Source: Rhizoctonia solani
Taxonomy: Eukaryota; Basidiomycota; Agaricomycetes; Cantharellales; Ceratobasidiaceae
Length of the DNA: 64,000 nucleotides
Assembly: GCF_016906535.1 (NCBI RefSeq)
Contig: NC_057371.1
Location: 1,922,001-1,986,000, forward strand
Reading direction: 5' to 3'
In this document: positions 43,315-56,100 of the stretch, piece after piece
Numbering within the stretch: the first letter of the stretch is position 1
Layout of the letters: each line of letters starts with the position of its first letter
Translations under genes and position numbers: made by a program
Notes under the pieces: model-generated
Databases searched by the model: none
What the model saw: the letters and a program-made list of their open reading frames with translations, nothing else
Told to the model about the DNA's origin: nothing

Positions 43315-45772
43315 ATGCCCAACCCAACTATCGACAAGAAGCAACAATTACGGGCGAAATTGATTGATAAAGGCCGGAGTGCTGTCGAGGCCGAAGGAAC
43401 CAATAGCGCACTCCGCCATAGGATCATATCCTCCAATCGTACGTTCAAAATTATTACCACCGTTATGATCTATATACGAACACCTCTACCTTTCACCGCT
43501 AGTTCGGGATCTCGTGGGCGGTATTACCAAACACGAATGGACAGCTACGCAGGTAGTCACTGCATTCATTGCTCAGGCAATCAAAGCACACGATCTTACG
43601 AACTGTTTGACCGAGAGTAGGCAAATATATGATTATCGATAGAACTCGTACTCATGTGCAGAACAGTCTTGTTTGAGCCAGCGCTCAAGGCCGCGGGAGA
43701 GCTCGATGATTATTTTAACCAAACTGGCCAATTACGTGGTCCGTTGCACGGCGTCCCTTTTACCTTCAAGGTGGGTAACATACAATATATTAGGTAATGC
43801 ATTTTTACCCATGTCTTATAGGACCAATGTTCGTCGTCAAGGATTTTTATCAGTATTACATGCTAAAGCAATTCACTTAGATGAAATCAAAGGCTACGAC
43901 AATACGATCGGTTTCACTCAGTAGGATTATCCATGTCTCATGCTTACATCGACTGACGTTAATTTAGTTGGGCGGATCAGCACGCAAATCAAGACGCCGA
44001 GGTAGGAGCCTGATTTATAAGTGTCGCATTATTGGATTAATATATCCTCTTCAGCTTGTCGCTCTCGCGCGCTCATTAGGTGGAGTTGTGATAGCAAAAA
44101 CCAACGTTCCCCAAACCATGCTGTCTTTTGAATGTGACAACCCACTTTGGGGTAAAACCACCAATCCTTATAATGAGAGCAATACAGCAGGTGGGAGCTC
44201 GGGTGGAGAGGCTGCCGTATTGAGGTTCGGCGGAAGCGCTCTGGGCATGGGGTCTGACATTGGTGGTAGTCTGCGGTGAGCTTCGTGTTTGTGCTATTTA
44301 CCTATCAGACCAAGCGCTAATTGAATAAACCGCGTGTAGCATTCCAACGAGTTACTGTGGAGTGTATAGTTTAAAACCTACTAATATGAGATTTAGCGGT
44401 CGAGGCGCAGTCGGCAAGTAGTGTTAGTATTTCGTTTAGCCCCATACTAAAATACATCTACAACGTAGGCTGCGTCCCTGGCTTCACGGGTATAACTACC
44501 GTCTACGGACCGATGGCAAGGTAACCTCTATTTCTTTGGGTTAATCTTCTGTCATCTAATGACAGGGCTGGATTAGGTCTGTGGCCGATGTAAAATATGC
44601 CTGTGAGGTGTTCTTTGGCCAACAGGCAACTGTCCCGGCGGCGACCCTCCCACCTGTCAAGTACCGAACTGATTTAGACCTTTCAAAACCCCTCAAAATT
44701 GGTTACTTCAAAACTGGTAATTATGATAACACGATTTCATTAGATCCAATGACTAACATGTACTTGAAGATCGTTTTGTGCGTGCTTCTCCTGCTTGTCA
44801 AAGGGCTGTGCTCGAGAGCGTCGAAGCGCTCAAAGGAAAAGGCCATATAATCGAGGAAATCAGTCCTCCCGATAGTACGTGTACGATGTCGTATATGTCA
44901 TAGTAGCTTACTGGAACACAGTCGCTGAACTCTTGAAACTTTTTGTCGAGCTTAGTTCTGCTGATGGGTACAACACTATGTTATCTCACCTCCAGTCAGA
45001 TAAACAAGAGCCGGCGCTCTTCCTTGTCACGTTGGGTCCACGCCTTCCAGGTGAGTCCGCTAGCCAATGAAATTACTCTAAATAACCCTTGATGTATGGT
45101 GCAGCTTTCGTCCGCGCCCTTAGCAACCTCCTTGTTCGTCTGTTTATCAACGACACGACCTTCACACGACTGTTTGGTGCTTCACGTCCACGAACTGTGT
45201 CGGAGCTCTGGGCAAGCTCAGCGGCTCGATTAGCAGCTGACAGCGCACTTCAAAACCACTTGTGGTCTCAAACACTTAACTTAGATGTACTCATCTGTCC
45301 AGTACAAGCAGTACCGGCCATTCCACATGGAGCAACCAAGACACTTACTCCAATTGCAGCGTCAACTTTGGCATGGAATGTAGTCGAGTGCCCCGTGGGT
45401 ATTGTTCCAGTTACTCACGTTCAACCAGACAAGGATGCGTTGCCGGCCGATTGGTTTGAGAAACCCACTGCAGGGCCGGTGATACGTCCCTCTGGAGAGA
45501 ATAAGGTGGTAGAGGTGGAAGTTGAGCCATCACCTCTGTTCGAGCGAGCCGTTTATGGCTCAGGAACTAGACTATTACAACCTTTAGATGAGCCTGTGCC
45601 CGTCTACGACGCTGAAAAGATGAAAGGGTTGCCAGTAGGTGTCCAAATCGTGGGGAAGCCTTGGGAAGATGAAAAGGTTATCTATGTCATGGAGGTATTG
45701 GATGAGGCACTTGGTAAGAGAGAGCCCGGGTTCGGTCCAAGTGCAAATGAGGTCTGGAGGACTGGTACTTGA
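43315..45772 (+). CDS. Amidase-signature family enzyme (acetamidase-like)
   Basis: Hydrolyses a carboxamide to acid and ammonia by family; substrate unknown. Thirteen exons restore one 603-residue frame: 43315-43438, 43503-43616, 43667-43770, 43822-43828, 43881-43920, 43968-44001, 44055-44275, 44340-44413, 44469-44520, 44577-44716, 44770-44874, 44922-45050, 45105-45772. The catalytic Lys is in GVPFTFK at the end of exon 3, and its conserved partner DQ is on a 7-base exon. The glycine/serine-rich signature GGSSGGE and the nucleophile region MGSDIGGSLRIP follow. Intron 8 has a GC donor (GCAAGT). No stop or frameshift is needed, so the gene looks functional. The start Met is the least certain part. 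Confidence 0.88.
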
Positions 45773-48700
45773 AATAGAAGAATATGTCCCATTAGGTCCG
45801 AAATTAGGACTCTGTATGTATTTCGCATATGTGATGTCACTTTTGTCCTTTGAATATATCCTCATTGACATGCCAGAGACTCGGTCAAGTACCCTTTCCG
45901 GACATTTTATCAAAGTTAATCACCATGCTAAATGCTATTTTGTTGGTCGGCCTGCCTGCCTATCATCTCGCCGTTGCTGAAGCTATATGCAAGTCATGGT
46001 CATTCGAGTCAAGTTTACCTCAAATGAGATAACTCACCCAGGCTGCTTTGCAGTCTTCCGCAATCTCATAAGCTCTCTATTTCATACACTTGGATTGGGA
46101 GGAAAATACCTCTGTATGCTTCAAAGTATTCCATACACTTATCTCGATCGAAATTGTGTTTGTTTAAGCATGCATAAGATGCTTTTGAAGCACCTTCACA
46201 TGGGCTAATTTAGTCTCTTTAATATGCTGCATTGTAACAGTATAAGTAGTTCGCTCACTCAATGAATTTGGAAACCGTCTCCCGGCCTTGGAATGCCTCT
46301 CGGTAATTTAAGTTACGACGCTATGGGAAGAGAGAGCTTGGTTAGTCTATCTACTACTCCTTGTCAATATACGGATTTATTACTCACTTTGACCTCAGGC
46401 GAGTTGACCGGAGGGGGTTCGGGAAATATTCCTGGCTGTTCAGTTGTTCTAGTTGTCATCGTCGGTCAGTGACCATAGGTGGTGTTACGTCATCATTGAT
46501 GCCAATCAGTCACGTGATCACATTGAAGCACCAAGAGAACTGGGGGAGCGAAATACCCGTTCGATTATTCACATACCGCTACAGCCTGTAAACAGGTAAT
46601 CAATATACAAGTCTATGAGTGATATTGAAATCACAATAAATTTGAGATAGTTTCCAAGCAGACAAAGAGGCTTTCCGTCTTGCTGTAAAGAAAGCACATG
46701 ACGTACTTGATTTGCATATAGAGTAGACCTACCACATAGTGCTACTATCAGAGTATCATCCTGGGCTCTGAATCAATGACCCACCGAAACCATTTTCTCG
46801 TCCAAGTCTGGTTATTGCTTGAGTGAGGCTAACAAAAATTGGTATCACCATTGACCGTAACGTCCTGAGAGTAAACTTGAGTTATAGTAAGTGTGTACGC
46901 TCTATATCAGCTGCTTTGGCACCCACCGGAGCTTAAAGCGCTCTATTAATTTTCCGGTTTATTAATGAGCCTACAAGTTAGATTTGCTAGCTGGAACTTG
47001 CGGGGCGGTAGGTTCCTTGTCACGTAAAATCTGACTATTTATGATTGACCACAGCACAGGTTTGTTTTCGGCCTATGATGCGCTTGGTTTCTCAGTGATA
47101 CGACATTCATCTTAGTACGGGATAATAAATGTATCTTCGTATACCTGAGTCCAATGATGCATTATGGAGTGACTGTTTATAATTGATCCACTGGACAATA
47201 ACTCAACCTGTGTAATTTATTAACTTCTTAGAACCCGAACTCGTCCTATGCCTTATCTGTGCTCCCTATCTTATCTGCATCCCCACAATAGCGTTTATTT
47301 ATAACAGTATATGCAGAGATTGTATATGCGCTACATATATCATGTGGTAGAGTCCAGAACGTGCGCGTTTTTACATATCTTGAGTCAATGTGCTATTCGC
47401 TAATCATGCCGGTGTATTAGCTCAGCCCGATGCAACGATCGCCATGAATCGAATTACTTAAATATAATTAACCATATCAGTGGATTGTCAGTATTAGAGC
47501 CTGCACTTCCATTGGTTGGCTATGTAGTATCAAGGTTTGCACAGCTAAACCCTATGATGTACTCTCCTGGTGAAAACCGAGTCAACCCAGCTCTTCCAAG
47601 GCCAGTCGACAGCACCTACCTCAGCTATAATTTTGAAGGGACTATAGTTACTGTCGCTCTTGGTAGTGAAGGAATCTTTATCTAGTTCAACGTTCTAAAA
47701 CATCCCCGGCCTTTGTTAATGTCAACCACTTATGGTGGCCTGAGCGACCCCTTACCGACCAAAGGGGAAAAATATACAGACCTCAGCGCCGATTATCATA
47801 AGATCAAGCTCAATCACGGCTGTAATATCAATCTACGTTATGTTTACTAAAAAAAGAATTACTTACAATACTCAGGCGCTGGAGAACTGGCTATCGCTTC
47901 CAATATGGCTGGCTGGCCAGTCTCCTGAATGAACAGATAAAACATGTGGAATATATGTCTGCTCCATCACTAGAATCACGGTGAGTTGGTCGTTACTGAG
48001 CAACGATGACTCATTATTTTCATCACACGATTTTCTGAGGATGTTGCTCGTTTGGTCGTTGGTTTTGGAGTATCATGGCTATCTGTATTCCTGTTGTAAT
48101 TATCTCCCCCGCTATGCCCTGGACCTGGCCCTGGCTCTGCTCGTAAACTAAGGTCCCCAGGAGCCCTCTGCGTAGAAATTATCACAAACGTAAAGTTAAT
48201 GACGATTACGAGTCAGGGAGAACGGGAATTATAGTAACTGACATGAGTAATGGAGCAGGTTCAGGGAGTTCGGAAGCGTCAACTCGCGGGGTAGATATGT
48301 GAAACATCTCCTTGTCGAAATGGCCCATACGTGGGAATGAGGGTGTTCTAGGGAAGAATATACATAACCCCGGCGCCGCCAGTGGTGAAGGGTATGGCTT
48401 CCGTGCTCTACAACGTCTTCCCCAGGAGTTCATCCATGCCTTCTCATGTACATGTGTTTCAAATATCACCACTCGAATATGACTTTAATAAGTCTGAGGT
48501 TTTAACTTTCCCAGGAAAGGGTATTTTATGCACGCGGCCAGTATATATTCCACTTTGATACCTGCTTCGTGATCGACAAATCCAGGCGAGCTCTTGTCAC
48601 GAATATAATGCTAGCACCATTATTGTAATTTTGAATACGTGTGATATATAGATCTGAACTCGGCCTTAAAGTTCTCAACTAAGGCCGATAAAGCGCTCGG

Positions 48701-48840
48701 GAGCAATAATATAATGGGGCCTCCTGACCATTTCCCCAGGATGGTTCGTATCTTATATTATATAACCACAACGTGTACAAAAGTGTTATTGATTCCGAGC
48801 GCGCAAAATCAATTGCTCCCGCTAAGTAGCGTCAAATAGA
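45773..48840. other. Intergenic, about 3 kb, no gene supported
   Basis: Only short ORFs. The 66-codon ORF 47485-47685 (+) and the minus-strand ORFs 47976-48185 and 48206-48472 have protein-like composition, but I recognise no domain and cannot link them by splice sites. Possibly decayed genes. Confidence 0.4.
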
Positions 48841-50110
48841 CTTTCGGCCACAGTAACGGCCTCTGTCAATGGGGCATTTAAGCGTCTTGAAGTTGAAGTT
48901 TCTCCTAACCCCCGTCTCCTTCACCAAGCTCTCGCAGTCTTTTCTCATTAACTTTTGGTCAGATGACAGTGACATCATTACCTGTCGTTTGCGGCGACAC
49001 GACTGCGCATATATACGGTCATCCGAGACTCTCCGGTCGGCCAGCCACATCGGTTCTGTTTTTACTTCACGGCCATCCTGCTCGTGCACAACATATGACT
49101 CCAGTAGTTAGTCGGACTTTGAATATTTAACAAACAAATCGAAAGGCTTGTACGGTGCATACAATAACTTACGTATAGTGACTCTGGTAAGCAAACGTAA
49201 GCTCTATAATGTGGAAGGGCTAAAGGGAAAAGGTTAAAGGAGAGTCATGAAAGAATCAACCAATCGGTAGATGGTGAATCCGTGAGCGAGGCGTAAGTAG
49301 CTATTAAAAGACAATGATCCGTCCGCTTACACTTGGCACTTAGCGAATATGTATACAGAACACAAGGTAAGTATCCAACCCCTTACTCTCATGCCGTATA
49401 AATACTGAAGGCGAGCGCTTTGATAGAACAACTAGCGTGTACTATTTCTGCTTTAATAGATATGTTACCCATGGTCTTATGCTCGAACACTTCCGAGACT
49501 ATGTGAGTCTTCCATTGATGACGAGATCACATTTGGCTAATATTTTAGTAGTAATACTTGGGCAGTTGCAGGATTAGGTCTGGGCGCCCACGCGGCATGG
49601 ATGGCCATGGACAGGGGTATGCACGTTCCTTTTACTGTAGTAGGATCTAAAACCTAAAAACATCATCATCGCCACTGCGTTAGACCCTCGGTTGCATGTC
49701 TGTATTCCAATACTAGGTCCGTTTCTGTGTCTAGTAGTGCTTCTAACTCCTGACAGGCATTTTACAATCTAGGCTCCCCCGACTTTTTGGATATCGCTAC
49801 GTCAAGAGACTCTACGTATTTCCCATTGCTCTCGTCTTGCATGTCGCACGAAACTAGAGAGTACATTCTCAAACGCGACCCTGTATCAAGACCGGCAAAC
49901 CCAGACCGCCCAAACCCCTTCTTGAATAAACAGATACTCGCCATCGTGGGCGCACAGGACCATATGGTTCCTATACTCCCAACTCGGCGGTTTCTGAATC
50001 GAATTGACGTAGGCCCATTGGGTACAAAGAAATTGGTTATCCAAGAGGGTGTAGGACATCAATGCACACAGGAAATGATCGTACAAATGGCCGATTTTAT
50101 TGGGATGTAG
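48841..50110 (+). CDS. Alpha/beta-hydrolase-like protein, nucleophile Ser replaced by Gly
   Basis: Intron-rich gene only partly resolved. Supported coding pieces: GDTTAHIYGHPRLSG...FLLHGHPARAQH (about 48985-49110, oxyanion-hole HG), KDNDPSAYTWHLANMYTEHK before a GTAAGT donor (about 49310-49370), TWAVAGLGLGAHAAWMAMDR (about 49558-49617), LDPRLHVCIPILG (about 49670-49713), and a last exon 49773-50110. The last exon carries the acid (VGAQDHMVP) and His (GVGHQCT) and ends MADFIGM. The elbow that normally reads G-x-S-x-G is G-L-G-L-G, so the Ser is missing. The first exon and the piece around 49250-49310 are unclear; the gene may be decaying or a pseudoenzyme. Confidence 0.65.
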
Positions 50111-50574
50111 CACTTGCGTGATTCGGGACTTTTGGCCGTATTAATTTGTACCAGTAAGCGTATCTGTTATTGTAATGTTAATGGACTCCCGTGGGTAGTA
50201 GGAGAATAAAGTATGCCCGTAACGCACGGCTTACTTGAATTTGAACAAGCAATGCTCGTTTAGCACACGCGGCGGCTGTGATCGAGCTGGCTCGTCACCG
50301 ATCAGCCGTGAATTGAGACGCCGAGATCACCACTTCACGTGACAATTATATGCGCGCTCTTTTTGCGCGGGCTGAAAAAAAGACTTGCAAGCACAGGAAT
50401 AGGGCAACATACATCGGTCTATTGGGTAGAACTACATGTACAAAATCATTCTATGAATAAATAAACAGCACAATCGGATAATATATACGTAGGAATAAAT
50501 AATGGCAAACAATGGTGAATCCATCAACCCGAGAAAGCTAGTGATACAGTCGCTGTTGTACAAGGTGCCCACAT
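50111..50574. other. Intergenic
   Basis: 464 bases between convergent genes; 3' UTR material only. A CACGTGA-type word occurs near 50335. Confidence 0.5.
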
Positions 50575-51340
50575 TTATGGGCGACTGTTGAGATAGGTCA
50601 TGAAATAAACGAGTGGCGGGAGGTCAGACATAGAAATATTGGTGTACGCGGATTGACGCGTTCCAGTGAATTTCAATGCAACGACAGGCCCTTTCCATTG
50701 GTAGTTGGCCTGTCCGTGTGTCAAACCATAGACAGATGCATTACTGTTGTGGATATCGTTAGGCAAGCTGTTTTAAATATAGCGGAATACGTCCACTTAC
50801 GTTCGGGAGCCGTCAGTCAAGAAGTGGGTACGGAAGAAAATATGCAGAGGGAAGCGGAGGGTTTCTCCTCCAACTCCCTTGGTGATGATCATGCTCGATA
50901 CCTCGCTTTCGTGGCCTACAATATTTTGAAGGCGTGGAGTCCATTCTACTGAGCCATTCGTGAGTCATGTCCACGCAGGGTTATAGGTACGAGCTTAGGG
51001 CGCTCCCCGTCAACAGGAAACATCATTGCTGGTAGGTTATCGTTAGAAATGGCTAATTTAGGCTGAAGTATGCGAGCGCTTACCTTGAACAGTGACTTGA
51101 GCAGATGAATTCGATTGAGAAAGTGCTCCGCACTCTGCTCTGTGCCTTGGCCAGTCAGCTTCGAGATGCTCCGCTGAACAATACCATTGTCGCTCGCAGC
51201 TGTTAAATGGAGTCAGTACGTTGATTCAACTCGGGCTCAATCGACTCACCGAGAGCACCAAGAAGTGCAAAGGCGTCCGCACCAGCACCAGTGTTGGATG
51301 GATCCAGAAGACATTGCTTTACTTTTTTTTCTAGTAGGAA
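50575..51340 (-). pseudogene. Unrecognised gene with conserved-looking exons, probably frameshifted
   Basis: Minus-strand pieces with good splice sites: LLDPSNTGAGADAFALLGAL before GTGAGT (about 51328-51252), AASDNGIVQRSISKLTGQG...LLKSLFK before GTAAGC (about 51200-51083), MMFPVDGERPKLVPITLRGHDS (about 51029-50965), SVEWTPRLQNIVG...LTDGSR before GTAAGT (about 50953-50808), and NASVYGLTHGQANYQWKGPVV ending PPLVYFMTYLNSRP-stop (about 50763-50575). The third and fourth pieces are in different frames at about 50965-50950, so either a splice site was missed or one base is lost. I do not know the function; it resembles small uncharacterised Agaricomycete proteins. The N-terminus is not determined. 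Confidence 0.5.
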
Positions 51341-52054
51341 CTGTCTAATAATAAGTTATTGCCCAAGACTGGGAAACAAGAACTTCGAAACCAGAGAAAG
51401 GTATATGAGATGATGAGATGATGCATTTGGTAGTCTGTCCAGAGGCGTATTTAACCACCTTGACAAATACGAGTCTCATCCAAGGCGAAGATAGCTCAAT
51501 ACTCGAGAGCCGGTGCTAGAGGCACGGCGGGCTAGGATGCGCGCAAACAGGGTCCGACTAACATCCGATCGTTCACGGATATGATGCCACACTGTGGGCC
51601 AAGAGTGAGCTAAATGGCCGGGATTAGGTCACCACGAACCGGAAGATCACTAGAGGTTATGGTAAGTCTATTGGATCCTCAGGGACGGTATGGAGATGCA
51701 TAGTTTGTCCTATCAGACCAAAGGAGTCATCGAGGCTAGACAATTGTTGACTGCACTGCCCGTGGCTGTGCATGGGCTCTGTCTGTTGTATTTTTTTGTT
51801 TACAAAAAAGCATTTACGGAGAGTGATCACCGCTGAGACTGAACTTTAGTTCAGAGCTTGGTGGCGAGGTAAATGATATCATTCTCGCAATTACTCGCTT
51901 GAGAGTGGTAGGGGGAAGACCAGGAGCCCCGGTTAGCGCTCAGGACACGGAATGAAGACGCGCGGTTGATGTAATACCAGCGCTTGTGCTGTTTACCAAG
52001 TGTCTCGCCTCCAACCACCGGGGAACAGTTTCAAGGCAAATCAACGAAACCATC
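51341..52054. other. Intergenic, includes Y14 promoter
   Basis: About 700 bases between divergently transcribed genes. The stretch 51830-52040 should carry the Y14 promoter and 5' UTR. No ORF or repeat stands out. Confidence 0.5.
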
Positions 52055-52779
52055 ATGAGTGACAATGAGATGGCTATTGATGAAGGTATGACTTTTTCTG
52101 GCGTCAATCAAACGAACGGGGTATTCAGGTGCCGGTTCTGGCAGGGAATGACATGGTGAGGAAACGCGGGAGAGGTTTCCGGAACCCAGGAGGTGAGTTT
52201 GCATCTGGTCTTGTAATATTGGTGATTGAATTAATTGGTATTAGCGGGGGGAAGAACTGACGAGCCCACATATGATCGGCTGGACGTAGAACACAAGGAT
52301 GCGGGGTCTGGGTCCGCCGCGCGATGTGAGTTTGTTGTTTTTCTCTCTCGCGTGTTCATCACCTAAACCGTGCGCGCCTTTCAATAGCTGTGGAGGGATG
52401 GATCGTTCTCGTAACCAACGTACACGAAGAGGCATCGGAAGACGATGTCCAGGACAAGTTTGCAGACTTTGGAGAGATCAAAAACCTGCACCTCAATCTC
52501 GATCGACGGACGGGTTATGTAAAGGTCAGTATGCTGTTTGTTTATTTTGCTGTAAATTTACAGGAATTTTTTCGGTAGGGATACGCACTCGTTGAATACG
52601 AAACATTCCGAGAAGCAAAAAATGCCATCGACAAACTTAATGGTGCCAAGTTACTTGACCAAGAAATCCAATGTGACTTTGCGTTTGTAAGACCGCCACC
52701 GGTTGGACCACGGGGAGGAGGCGGGGGTGGCCGCGGTCGTGGCCCCCGCAATCGCAGCCAGAGTCCAGGAAGGCGTTGA
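52055..52779 (+). CDS. RBM8A: RNA-binding protein 8A (Y14), exon junction complex core
   Basis: 165 residues from five exons (52055-52085, 52145-52192, 52245-52325, 52388-52524, 52579-52779; GT-AG introns 52-63 bp). Y14 pairs with Mago nashi in the exon junction complex, marking spliced mRNA for export and quality control. Acidic start ([10 protein letters not shown]), a basic RKRGRGF patch, YDRLD, then one RRM with RNP2 ([12 protein letters not shown]), RNP1 (GYVKGYALVEY, across the last intron), and a Gly/Arg-rich tail ending RSQSPGRR. Length and order match the family. The intron 1 acceptor used (CTGGCAG at 52144) is preferred over an earlier AG, which would give a stop. Confidence 0.95.
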
Positions 52780-53104
52780 TATCAGACTCGTATATATATA
52801 TATGTAGCTTCTGGTGTATCTATACGGTTTATTCACAAAATTCAACCCGAGTTTGCCGTCGGTTTGGAGACACGAATGAGTTCGGGACTCGCCACCTAGA
52901 CCTGGCAGACGTAATCAGGTTTGGCGCCTAAAATGGGAGTAGTGTGTTCGATGATGACGCTTATTGGTCGTGACGTGGTGTCTGCACCATCACTCTACCA
53001 CAACCCTCGCCCATCCTCAGCCTTTGGGATTCAGCAAATCCAGTGAATAGGCATATTTACTGGTTCATATCATATAGGACAGAGCACTATTGCTCCTTGC
53101 TACT
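52780..53104. other. Intergenic between Y14 and the next gene
   Basis: 325 bases holding the Y14 3' UTR (with a TATATATATATA run at 52790-52803) and the promoter of the downstream gene. Nothing else seen. Confidence 0.5.
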
Positions 53105-56100
53105 ATGCCCAGCACATCGTTAAGGACAACTTCTGATGCGAGCCGCCAGAAACCCAAGAATAAGGGCAAGGTGGTACCACAGGTTACCAGTGGTAAACAG
53201 CCTCAGGGCGCTGCATTTGGCGAAGGTGTATCATTCAACGTGGGCCTGCGTTTTACGTCATATGTCACTGTATGCTCATACGTCTATGCGTGCAGGACTC
53301 TACTGCTGTGGTAAGACAGCCATCGCCTATATCAGCCACACCGAAGAAGAGTAAAGCCAAAAACAAGGTACACTTATTGATATTTGATTTGATTTATATT
53401 AATTTTATAATCTCAAAGGCCAAGAAGAAAGAAAAGAAACCTCACAAGACCTCGATCTTCGACCGACTGGTCCAATTAATTCTGCTTGGATATCTCTTGT
53501 TTACAGTCCAACAGTGCCATAACGATGTCGACCTCAAATCGCCAGTGTGCAAGGCCGTCCAACAGCGTATCCTACAGCCGCTGGTATACCAGCCATACAA
53601 CTTTGTTGTCACCCACCCCTCTGTAGCCCCCGTACTCGAAGCATCAAAGCCTTACCGTACTCAAGCGGTCAAGGCATCACAGCCGTTGGTTCAGGCAGCT
53701 CAGAAGTTGTATATCGTCCGCGTCGCACCACACGTCGCGCAGCTCGAAAAACGCACGCGGCCATACGTCAGAAACCTCAAGTTCCATTATGCACGAAACG
53801 TAGCTCCCGTGGTCCGAACAATTCAGATATACTACACACAACTCCAAAACACCCTAGAGCCATACATCAACCAAGCGATTGCCGCGTTGATTCGTCTCTG
53901 GCTCGAAGTTCAGCCCAAACTCATACCCTTGATTGAGGAGAGCAAGTTTATCCCCGAGTGGATGCGCGAGCATGTATTAATCCCGCTCATGCGCCTGCGC
54001 GAGCAATATGTCGATGCGCATGTATACAAGATGCTTGAAAAGGTGGAAGAACTGGGCGAATCGAGGGAAACCAAGAGCCTCAAGGCAGAACACCACATTA
54101 CCAAATCACCCACGTCGAGTTTCCAGCATCATCAATCTGAGCCGGCTCATACCTCGGCAACCGAGGCCCCTACGCCCACAGCCGCACCTACGTCCGAGCC
54201 AGTTATAGCCGAGCCAACGGCGATCACGGCCACCCCGGCCGCTATTATACCTGAGGGACCTATCATCCCGGATGGACCCGTCATTCCCGAGGGGCCCATT
54301 ATTCCTGATGCGCCTGAGCCTGTGGCGGCCGCTACCCCCGAAACCGATGATGACCTCGATGCATGGATTGAGTCTCTAAGGTCCGAGAAACCTGCACCTC
54401 CCACTCCAGAACCCGAGCCCCAACGCGTAGCCGAACCCACCGAGGAAGAGCTCGCCGAACAGAAACGCCTCAAGGCCAAGGCGACCGCCGAGAAACGAGC
54501 AGAAATCGAGTCGAGGCATGCCAAATTCGAAGAGGACCTCCGTTCCCTTGGGCAATCGGCTGTTGAAGACTTGGAGATTTTCCTATCGGCCGTACGGAGC
54601 GTCGCTGCTGGCGACTTGAATCGACGCGCGAAAGACCATATCGGCACCCTCAATAAGGAGGCAGAAAAGGGACTCAAGGGCATCGATGCGTACCTGCAAA
54701 AGCTCAAGCACACGGCGGAAGGCGGTGCGATCAAGATCGCCATGTTCGACGACGTAGTTCAAAAGGTCGAGAAGAAATTCTTGGAAACCGCACAAAATGT
54801 GTCGAACATCGTCTCAGGATGGTGGTCTGAGATGCACGAGGAGGAGCAGAAGGAGGTTCGTGTGGTTGATGCATATGTGATTGCACTGATTTAGTAACGA
54901 TACGACAGGCGAACACTGCTGCGGGTGCTATCAAGGCGCTTGCTTCCGAGGCCCAATCGAGTCTCGGTATGGACTATGCGTGGTTGGATGATGTTACTGT
55001 TCAGGATTGGAGCGTAAGTAGCCCTGTGAATTCCTTTTAGGAGCAAATCTGACTCTAGTCTTATTAGCGCTACCATGCCCTTATCGATAGTAAGTCGCTC
55101 TTTCGGTTTAGTCTACTCCCGCACTAATGAAATATTTTAGCCTCCGATGCGTTTGCTAAAGAACTCCAATCTCTCGTTGACAACACTCACCCCCAGTCCG
55201 AACCCAATCCGCTCGAAACGGGACTGGAAGAATTACAAGAAAGGCTAAACGGTATTGTTGACGACTTCCAGTCCAAACTCAAACTCGCGCACCACAATGG
55301 CCTCCATTCTTTCGGAAGCGTCAATCCTGATATTCCCGAGTCTAGTGGTTCATCGCTCTTCCCAGGCGCCCAAGCCCATGCAGACGGTGCCAGCATTCTC
55401 GAACGCGGTAAAGAGGAAGTCGAGGCTGCTATTAAGCTCGCCGAAAACAAGGCAGGATCTGCAGCCGAGAACGTACAGGCCATCTTTAGCGATGCTAGCT
55501 CGTCAGTTCATCAGGCTACACGATCGGTGATTAAAGCAGCTGGAGGGACACCTACTCCAGAGACACCCAAAGAATACGCCGAGAGCATTGTTGCTCAGGT
55601 TTCTTCAACTGTTGTCGCTGCCGCTACTGGCGTTTCGTCTATTCTGGACGATGCTGCTGCCGCTGCTTCAGGTAAGATCTCGATTTTATTTTATTTTATT
55701 GCATTGATCCCAATCGCTTATACGTCTTGTAGCGAGCGGTGCTTCCGTTGCTGCAGCTGCATCGAGCGCGTATAATGATGCTTTGCGTTCGGCCTCGAGC
55801 GCCTTTGACGAAGCAACCCGCTCGGCCTCGAGTGCGTGTAACGAAGCGACTCGCACGGTTATCAAAGCGGCGGGCGGGACCCCATCTCCCACAAACGTCT
55901 ATGAGACAGCCGAAATTCTAGCCGCCGGAGCACAAGCGTACTATACCGACGCCGCCTCGCAAATTTCCAAAGCTGCCGCATCTAATCTTCCATCTTACGA
56001 TGACCTAAAATCCCGTGCCCAGGCACTCCTAGGAGGCGAACCTGCTCCGTCCGGATACGAAAAACTTCTCAACGACGCGCTGTCTGTTGTTGATGATCTA

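Noticed and set aside
43771..43880. Reading 43771-43880 as one amidase intron
   Set aside because: Joining exon 3 straight to 43881 gives the wrong frame and loses the conserved DQ after the catalytic Lys; two introns with a 7-base exon fit.
50844..50952. Plus-strand ORF MQREAEGFSSNSLGDDHARYL as a gene
   Set aside because: It lies antisense to exons on the minus strand that have donor and acceptor sites and end in a proper stop.
54147..54743. 198-codon minus-strand ORF over the unknown membrane protein gene
   Set aside because: Composition (Ser/Ala/Gly-rich) is what the antisense of Ala/Pro/Glu-rich coding gives; the plus-strand frame joins seven exons cleanly.
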